6,519 nt of DNA from Brevundimonas sp. (GTDB lineage: Bacteria; Pseudomonadota; Alphaproteobacteria; Caulobacterales; Caulobacteraceae), in the NCBI GenBank assembly GCA_015234495.1, contig JADGMZ010000061.1:1-6519 (forward strand), given 5' to 3'. The position numbers were made by a program, and so were the translations under genes. This document shows, piece by piece, positions 6,480 to 6,519 of the stretch. The first letter of the stretch is position 1. Each line of letters begins with the position of its first letter. The notes under the pieces were generated by a model. It was not told where the DNA came from. It worked only from the letters and a program-made list of their open reading frames with translations, and made no database searches.

Positions 6480-6519
6480 CTACAGCTCCTTCATGACCTT
6501 CCGGATGATGATGAAGACC
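6480..6519 (-). CDS. Possible C-terminal end of an unidentified gene (partial)
   Basis: On the - strand the frame entering at the right edge reads VFIIIRKVMKEL and stops at a TAG (6482-6480). Only 12 codons are visible, too few to name a family. A hydrophobic-then-basic tail ending close to a convergent neighbour, with 46 bp between the two stops, is what a real gene end would look like here. An open frame of this length alone proves nothing, so this stays tentative. Confidence 0.35.
   Translation of the reverse strand, partial: VFIIIRKVMKEL

Overview
The window looks like ordinary chromosome from a GC-rich alphaproteobacterium. The RpoA C-terminus, the alphaproteobacterial length of L17 and the strongly GC-biased third codon positions suggest Caulobacteraceae (Brevundimonas or a relative). 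That placement comes from reading the sequence, not from a database match.

Left part (1-1538, + strand). This is the tail of the large ribosomal-protein operon. It holds rpoA, cut at its 5' end by the window edge, then a 103-bp spacer, rplQ (ribosomal protein L17), and a strong intrinsic terminator (11-bp stem, GCGA tetraloop, five T) that closes the operon.

Middle (1543-5035). A CaCA-family cation/calcium exchanger on the - strand converges on rplQ. After a 204-bp spacer with no clear promoter comes a lone GNAT N-acetyltransferase on the + strand. It converges, with a 3-bp gap, on a two-gene - strand operon for an ABC-2 type transporter. In that operon the ATPase gene comes first and the permease second, with an 11-nt overlap that suggests translational coupling.

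Right part (5036-6519). A 153-bp intergenic region separates the ABC operon from a divergent TCR/Tet-type MFS drug:proton antiporter. It contains a plausible back-to-back sigma70 promoter pair and a perfect 8-bp inverted repeat, one arm of which covers the predicted -35 box of the ABC operon. After the MFS gene, the last 40 bases read as the C-terminal end of another - strand gene that leaves the window.

In function, a core transcription/translation module is followed by a cluster of membrane transporters: cation exchange, ABC export and MFS efflux. I see no RNA gene, insertion sequence, CRISPR array, phage gene or toxin-antitoxin pair, and no convincing undescribed system. The items worth a second look are modest: the shared ABC/MFS control region, an Asn at a cation-ligand position of the exchanger, and several small repeats.
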